Shown here: positions 49,501-58,500 of the stretch, piece after piece | How positions within the stretch are numbered: position 1 is the first letter of the stretch | Layout: each line of letters opens with the position of its first letter | From: Lineus longissimus | Lineage: Eukaryota; Nemertea; Pilidiophora; Heteronemertea; Lineidae | Direction of reading: 5' to 3' | Assembly (NCBI RefSeq): GCF_910592395.1 | Contig: NC_088313.1 | Location: 14,464,437-14,528,436, forward strand | DNA length: 64,000 nucleotides | Translations under genes and position numbers: made by a program | The notes under the pieces: model-generated | Database searches by the model: none | Seen by the model: only the letters and a program-made list of their open reading frames with translations | What the model was told of the DNA's origin: nothing

Positions 49501-52500
49501 GTCCCTGCAAAGACAGAAAGATATATTTTGTCAATTTCACATTGAATCGGCAGACCGATGGCTGGTTTGATTTTCACAGCCACTGATTACATCCAGTCGA
49601 CGATGATTTATCACCAGCGTGCTGGGGAGTGATCGGAAAATTTATTGATGTAAGGAAGTTGTGTTTTTAAAGCTGTCAATCATTGTCCATTGAATCAATC
49701 TGAAATTGACAAGCTTTGCTTTTAGTTTCAATTAAATCAAACTGGGGACATATGACTTTAACTGATACTTGTACATGTATACTGTACAAGTTCCAGTTCC
49801 TCAAATTGTTTTCAATAAACTTTAAATTCTACTTGATTAGTTCAAATTTTGTTTGCCCATTTTTAGTTTCATTTAACAACTTCTGTAAATTAATGACAAG
49901 AGAGGGGGTACACACTGTCCCGCTCACACTTAAGGTTAAACTTTGAGTGAGAGTGTGAGTCAGGACGTTGAAAAGTAAGGTCGCTCTCAACCCTCGAAGA
50001 CCGACGTACTTGAAATTCATGACGACCACGTCTCATCAACAGATGAATGATGCAAAAATGACCATCAGCCACTGAGTGGTTAGATGGAAAAGATCCCAGA
50101 CGTCAAAATTGATTGGCTGTCAAGAGTTAAACTAAAATTGTGTGTGTGACTTTCCGGTTAACCAGTTCTTTAACGATGGACTCCACGGTGGAGTGATTAT
50201 CGATTCACCACCCTTTTCAAACCTGCAGGTTTCCCAGATGATTGGCGGATAAAATCAATCGCGATTAAAATGTGAAATCGGTCCAGTAACGTCCATTACT
50301 GGACTGACTTCCACCTCGATGGTCCGAGTCAATGTACGAGACTTTTCTATGGTGCTGTTTGAGATTACTAACCTGCGATGTGTGATTAACGTGTGGATCG
50401 AAAATTAGTGATTTGGTTGCTCTGATTATCAGACAGTTTTAACCCTTTCAATGCAGAAATTGCATTTCTGTGAATATGCACTTTACATTCGGGAATGGTT
50501 ATTTTGGCATGACCCAAACAAATGCTGATTTCTTGTTACTCATCACATTCAAGCGTCCCGCAAATGAGCGATATAAATCAGCGGTATTTGTTGGCGGTTC
50601 AATGCAAAATAGACTTCCAGCCCAAGTCTATCCCATGTCAATTTAATCTGCAAAAAGATATGTAATGTGTTGGACCACCAACTGCCACCTTTCAGAAATA
50701 AAGTCTATCATTAATGCAGCAGTCTTATATCATGGAAACTGGAGTAATATCTTTTGATTCCATCAACTACTGCAAGTACCACCACTGTACCTTTAATATG
50801 CCGTTTTTTTCACTATTTATTCGATTCCTCAGTGTAGTTTGCGATTCCCTCATTGATGGAGCAGTCTTATATCAGTGAAACTTGAGTAGTATCATTCGAT
50901 CTCACCAACTACTGCAAAAACCACTGTAAATTCAATATGTCAATATGCCATTTTTTTCATTATATATTCGAAATTGATTCCGCAGTATAGTTAGTGAAGT
51001 ACTCCCATTGATGATAATAACACCTCTCCAGTTTCTTCAGGCAAAGTATTCAGTTATACCGCCCAAAAAAACGTAGCGATTGTGTTGGAATCAAGTTCAA
51101 TTTTGTGGTTCAATTCCGTGAACAGGTAGACAGAAATTGATCAAATTTACCAATGCGTTGTGAATATATTGTCAGTTGTTGTGTACATGTGTTTAAAGGT
51201 CAGTACCATATGTTAAGATTTGAAATTGAGTTCGAAAATTTCCAAACCCGAAAATACGTACTGAATATCAATTTCAATGTTGCCGTAGTGTAGACAGATA
51301 AATAACACAAATACTATACATACCAAGTTTCAGCAAATTTGCATGCACTTTAAAAAGGATTGACCAGTGCTTCAGCCTCCTTTTTACATTTTCTCGGACC
51401 GTGGAAATGTACCTTCTCACTTCCTGTGTAGAAGTCTGGCGCAGATCAGTTAGCTAGATTCCCCCCGATGAATGTGTGGACAATAGGGGCCCGCAACAGG
51501 GTTCAATTCAGAAACTCGGGTAGGACTTGATGATACGACATATCAGTTACTTTGATACCTCCAGGTGGAGTTATATGCCTACAGGCTCCGGGAAGAAATC
51601 GGTTCCTCCTGCTACCTTAAATCTCCATCGGCCTGGACAGGTATGGATAACAAATGCACCATGTTGCTGGTTATCGGAGTGTGCCCCTCATTAGGCTTGG
51701 CTACAGCCAGTTGTACTGGCTGATCCAGGTTTTATCTATTGTAGGCCTTCATCAGAATGTTGAAGGCCTAATAATGCGGTTTCATAATCAGTAAAAAGAA
51801 AATTTGGCTGCAGGATTTTGTTCAGAATTTCGAGATAAACCCCCCCATTGTATTAAAGTATCTAAAAAAATAATTGTCTGCAAAGAAAAATATGAATGAT
51901 TTTTTCCGATTCTTAAATAGCTCGCAATAACTGTTACCGAAGACCCCAGGGCAAAAAATGAGGCAATATCTTAATTTTTTTTGGACAATGTTGCCATATC
52001 ACATTCGATCGAGTCTTACGGATACGCCTAAGGGCCGATGTCGGAGTTATCGAACAGGTTTCCATAGACATCCGTTACAAATCCATCGAATCTCCTATAA
52101 AAGTAGATTATTAAGATAACGGGCCCTATGGAACTGTTATTATTCATAAAGCATAACTTTGCCGCGGGCGGTAATTTTCCGTTACAGAAATGGCGCAGGC
52201 CCAAGATGCTCGTTTTTCGTAATGTCATCAATTTTGTCCAATGAATTGGAAAATGTGTATAATGATGGCTTCCTGGTCTTCATCACCAGAGGCTGGATGA
52301 TGAGCAATACTATACTAATGTACAGGTTGTCTCCTTGGAAAATTAAAGTGAAATTTTCAGTGGCCTCCTAGCCTAGTGGTTGACACTGCTGGCCACCACG
52401 CAATACGGCCAGGATCGATCCTGGGGAGGATTGTATTTCTGGACGAACTGCTGTGGCTTTCAAAGAACTAAAATTCTTGGGTTTTACAACAAGTTTGAGG

Positions 52501-55500
52501 TTCAACTCAACATGAGATAAGTTGATGAGGGTCTGTTGGATGAGACTAAATGCCGCGGTCCCTTGTACCCGAGTGTCATGGCAAATAAATACCCCAAACA
52601 AGTGGTCAATAGCCTAAAGTGGTCTCCATACCTCCGGCAATTAGGTGCTTGCAATAAGCAGTGGCAGGAAATGTCAAAACAAACAAATTTTGTAAAATGT
52701 CATTCTAGCGCTAAGAAAACAACCAACATGAAACTAGGTACATATCCATCACCTGACAACATCATCAAGTTATTAAAAAAATTGCATTATTGTTCAATCG
52801 ATTTGCCTTCCTATCAATCAGTGTATCATATTCGATCCATAACAGGCGAGAGAAAAAAACAACGCTTTTCTAATTACGGAAAATGTATCGAGTTATCGGA
52901 GGTTGGTGTCAATAAATAAGTCGATAACTTGGAACTCTGGGGGGTCAATGAACTGATATGAGAACCCATGTTGATTTCAATACAGTAAACCACCAAATTT
53001 CCCTGCAGCTTTATAATGCAATTTGCCAATTTTTCCATGGAAAAAGATAAAATTTTCAAGATTTTTATTCAGGCGGACTACATAATTTTGACACTCATAT
53101 ACATATTTTTTCCAAATTCTTATTTCTGTGTTTTTTTCGGAAATTCGCAGAGAAAAAAAAAGGCCTGTGGGTCAGAAAAATAGAAATGCAGTTAATACAC
53201 AATGCTGTAGTGCAATTCGCCATGCATACAACTTGGTATCTATTAGCTCTATGTCTGTCTACACTTGGTTGAAATTTATATTCAGAAGTATTTACGCAAC
53301 CTGAAATCTTCAAATTCAATTACAAACTTCAAATCTTTAATGAATGGCATAAAAGGTTTTCTTTATATCAAGTTCTAATGAAAACGAACGCTATCTTCCT
53401 CAGACTCTCGCCAAGAAATCGTATATCCTGCTTCCTCCAACAAGAAGGTACAAGAACACACCATCAGAAACCTAACCAACTTCCTACCCACCTGTTAAAA
53501 CGAGCACCTGCGCTTGATATGTTTATAACTCTTTCAGATAAATATTGCTGGTATGATGATTAAGGCTTAAATATCAGACGCCCGATCATCTGAAAGGGGT
53601 ATGCCATTCATAATTACCAGTGGTCCAGGAAAGGACCCCCTCTCTATTAAGGACACTAAGTTTGGTCTCAAATTCGGTGTTTCCATTCAAATCGACCTCT
53701 CTAATCAGGACACATCTCTATTAAGGACAGAACTTGTCAGTCCTAAGGGTGTCCTTAATAGAGAGGTTCTATTGTAATACAATACTAACACATAAATCAT
53801 ACCATGTCAGAGTTGCATTTGAGCAATTTGTCATGACAGTGTATCGACAATTTTACAACCTCGGGGACAAACTACTCCGACTAAATAGCTCAATTTGCTG
53901 TCACATGGCGCACACTAATCCCCAGATCAATGAATAATGGCAGCCAGTCGAGAAAAGGGCGACATGAGTCAGGAAAGTTGTTGAAACCTCGTTCCCTTGA
54001 CTTATAATGTGTGCTCATCTGGTGTATTTGGGAGAGGGAAGACACCTGGGGTGAGGATGGGTGTTTGGTTGTGTGCTACGTCAAGGTCAAGGTCAGGTTT
54101 AAACCACCATAAGATTTCTGAGGTTAAAATACCAACAACAAAACCGCCAATTTGAGGACAGTACAATATAAGTCTATGGGAACGGTTACTCCACACCTTT
54201 AATAATAATAATGATAAAATACAGTATATTATAGTGCCCTGTCCAAGCTCTAGGCTTGCTCCAGGGCACTGTACAGAGTTTCAAGCATTTTAAAATGTCT
54301 ATATGAAAATAATAATTAAGTCCATTTTAGTTAAAAGTGTCCATACTAAAAGTGTCCAAAAGGGTTAAATGTCAAAAGCTGATTTAAAAAGGTGGGTTTT
54401 AAAGGTGGCTTTAGAATTAAAGGTTTTCAGCAATGAAAAACCTTCAGTAGTTTTTCAGCCAATACAGACCATGTACTCCAGAGAGGTTTTTCAGGAAATG
54501 AATAACTCTAAGAGGTTTTAGACTCTCAAAACCATTCGGTGTTTACACTCTATCAAAACACCTCTAAAGGACCTATATTTCCAAGAGTGAAGGGTTAATC
54601 ATAAAACCTTTCTCAGTTCTCTTAGAACTCTGGTATACGCCCTCAAAAACAAAACCCACCACACCAAACAGAAACACCAGCCACGATGTTGAATCCAAAT
54701 GTTTTCCATCGCGCCCACCGGGGGATTCCTCCACAGCCACGGTGAGGGAATCCCCGGATCAACCATCGAGATGAAAAATAAACCATCATCACAGCCGGAG
54801 GTGATCCGATAAGCAGAGAAAAGTTCACTTGGCATGATTCAGCCAGGAAAGTTGGATTTGGTTGGAATATTTCCATACTGCTATGAGGATGCCGGGGTGT
54901 GCTCCAAGCAGGGTCCTCCACCAGGTTTTCTCAAGGTAGGGTGGGACCCATGATAATGAAGAAGTTTTGCCAGTGAGCAATACAAGGTAGGGTGGCCAGC
55001 AATTTGTGGTAGGGTCACCCTACAGGAACCCTTTACCAAATTCTAGAGCAAGGTAGGATGGGCCGACCTGACAAATGGCCTTGTGGAGAGAACATGACTG
55101 CCATGATCCTGAAGAATTTCTAACTTTTTTTCTGATTTATTTGTGAGATTGTCTGATTCCTCGTGAGGACACCAGTATTTTCTAATTCTGCAGATGGATA
55201 GCAGTCCGTATTGGAGGCAGATCATGCATGCATCCAAGCCAATGGAAGTCAGAATATTCAAAGGTCCAAGAAAACTGACATGGAAATCAAGAAAATCACC
55301 AACTTGGACTGAAATTCTCACAACTTCCCCTGAAATTTTTACAACAAGTCGACTGATGAGGAGGGGATTTGCTTGCAGCAATTTTCCATGAGGTGATGTA
55401 CACCTTAGACTGTAGACAAAACAAGCAATTTTTATTGCAAATATTGCAAGTCTATGCGAAATAAAACCGCCAGTTTGCAACAGAGGAAAAAACAAGGTAA

Positions 55501-58500
55501 TTTGCCACAAACAGCAGCCGGTAGTCTGAATATCATCAAAACAGACGCCCACAACACCACAACCACCAGACGCATACAGCAATAACGAAGCAAGATTCGA
55601 TTAGACGTCGCCCTGGCTGCCATGAATACTGATCAACGGTCAATCTCGGACCGGAAACGCCGGTCACTTTGAGCTGGCGTTAGGTGAAGAGGCAACAGGA
55701 AGCGGTAATGATCTCAGTCTCGAGTTCAGCCATCATTACTCAAATTGACACCGACGGCCTCATCAACGCAATTAAAGTGTTTAGGGATCAAAGGGCCTGG
55801 TTTAACACTTTCATATCAATGCTATTCCAATGCAGGAAGTTACGAGATTTCTGATTGGCCAGAAATGACGGTCACTTTGAGCTGGCGTTAGGGCAAAAGG
55901 CAACTGGAAGCAGCAATCATCTTGGTCTTGAATTCAGCTGTCATTACTCAAATTGACACCGACGGCCTAATCAGTGCAATTAAAGTGTTTAGGGATCAAA
56001 GGGTGTAACGCTTTCATACCACCAGCAAGTCACAGCAGGATGTAGCATGGGCTGGAGGGCTGTCAGAGTGGCACAGTGGAGCTCGGAGCTCCTGGGTTCG
56101 ATTCCCCGTTGTTCTTGGTACACTTATGTGAAAGAGAGGGCAACAGCCTGATTTTCAAAAGATGGGAAACTGTTTCTTTGATGACCAATGAGATTTTCAG
56201 TTTCTTTGACCTTGACTCTCTCAACCAATCAATTCTTCGATTTCTTCAATATATTTTGATCTTTTGGTCAGCTGCCCACTTAAGATTTCAAGGTTCTGGA
56301 ATAAACGTCCGCACCAAGGTTGTTTTGTTGGAGTCGATAGCCTTGGGGGCGGAGCAAAATCGATAAACCTTCACAGGATAAGGACGGGCATATATATATC
56401 AAATTGCATCATGTGCACAATGCACAATATGTACAAGAAATTCTGAAAAAATTAAAAAAGAGCAAGGTAGGTAGATATATTACACTGTTGGCATTTAAAA
56501 GGCTATAATTTGAAATTGCAAAAAACGATTTGGCCTTGGGCGTAAATATGCAAATAAAATAAAAATCATTATAACGCCTTTCCCATCCACGAGATAGTTA
56601 TTTCACAGTGTTGTTGCCTAACTTTTATTTATGAATGGATTTTATATCTCCAGTGCATGAATGGAAAACCTAGTTTAATTAAAGGCCTGCGTCGTTTGTT
56701 TGATATTTGAAATTTGTAATTGAATTTGAAAATCTCCAATTGAGTAAATACGTATTAAATTTAAATTTCTGCACTGTTGTCATGTAGAAAGATAAACAAA
56801 TATTATAAATAAAGTAGAACCTCTCTATTAAGGACACCCTCAAGACTGACAAATGATGTTCTTAATAGAGAGGTGTCCTGATTACAGAGGTTGATTTGAT
56901 TGGAAACGCCCAATTTGGGACCGAAACTAGTGTCCTTAATCAAGATTGCATGACATTTTTTCTATTTCTTATAGAACTAGACAGACGTCATCGCAATGAA
57001 AGGGTTAACTCATCACCGACGGAATACGTACCCGAACCACCACGTACCGTCTAATGTTACCTATTGTAACATTTCTTCCAATTTACGTCGTAATTGTTTT
57101 GTATTTCCTGTCATCGTATCTCGACGTATCTGATTACGATAAGAATGATCTAACAATGTCCCATCGCTACATTGTATGATTTTCCGCTAGGCCAACAGGT
57201 TTTTTTTCCCGCGCTCGGCCGATATTATGTTAGTCAATGGATACCTCGCCCAATAGAATATTGTATAAGCAGATTTTTCCTTAATTTTTTATCGAAACTG
57301 ACGCAACAAGCTGCTCAAGGGCTGGAGTTTGATACGAAGGATGGCCAAAATTGCCAATAAGGTATTACAGGCATATTCCCCCGATTATCTCAACTCTTTT
57401 TTACCTCATGCTAACCTTTTTAACATCCCGGTCAACCTGGTTTTTTAGCTTATCATGTTTAGCCTTTTGCTACGGAAACACTTTTCAGCCTGCAACGGCC
57501 CGTGCACAGCAATGGACAATAGTTTTGGTCCCAGACTACAATGGAACCTCCCTTAGCAGACACCTCTCTTATTAAGACACCCTCTATAAAGGACATGAGT
57601 TTTGGTCCCAAAATGGTTGTCTCGTTTCAATTTGACTTCTCTAACCGGACACCTCTCGGTTACGAACAGGAATTGTCAGTTCAGAGGGTGACCTTAAAAG
57701 AGAGATTCTACTGTGCAACAACATTGAACCTCAACTCCTGGAAGCCATCAAAATAGCAAGTCGCAAAATAAAGCCATTTATCCACGCTATCATGACCAAC
57801 TTGTATCAAGCGTCAACACTACAAATTCACTGGACTCATCAACAAGTAAATGTAAACGTCGCCCACCGGGAAAACTCGCCGTATTTGAATCCCCCATGGA
57901 ACCATCGTAGCAACAACTGGGTTGCACTGGTTGTCCGTCCGTGATTCTAATTCCGCTGTTTATTTTACGCCGTTCAGTTTCTTTTTCGAGCGAGGTCATG
58001 CGGAGAAAGCAGGCTAAGTAAAACTCATTAAAGATCAACCTGTACTTTGAAATATTTTCTCAAAATCCTTTTTATGAGTTCACGGTTTCAAGAAAAACAG
58101 ACCAGCAGAAGCTGGTAATATACTTGTCAGTTAGTTTTGGACTCAAAATATCATTCACAACTTTTGTCTGTCCCACATTTGAACATATATCGAGTGACTC
58201 ACAACTCATAGAAATAAAAGTGGCTGGCTGGGTTTGATGATGATCTGGGATCACCGATTCTTTTCGCAAGCACCGAACAATCCCACCGCAAATGAACAAT
58301 TTTTGTTCCATGCAATCGGGATTGCAGGCCACGGCACAGTGATTTAAATCGCTCATTCGCGGGGCACTTCGGTGAATGGATCTTGGAGACTTTTCCACAG
58401 AGTCAATTTGGCACTGCTCGCAAAGGGTTAACATGGAAGACGTCGACTGAATGAGACGAGTAATTATTTCCCGACTTCATCGATATGCCCCGGAGGAGGA

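Noticed and set aside
55043-55582. 179-codon minus-strand gene
   Set aside because: Overlaps a MITE relative and has no recognised domain, splice context or repeat of family motifs.
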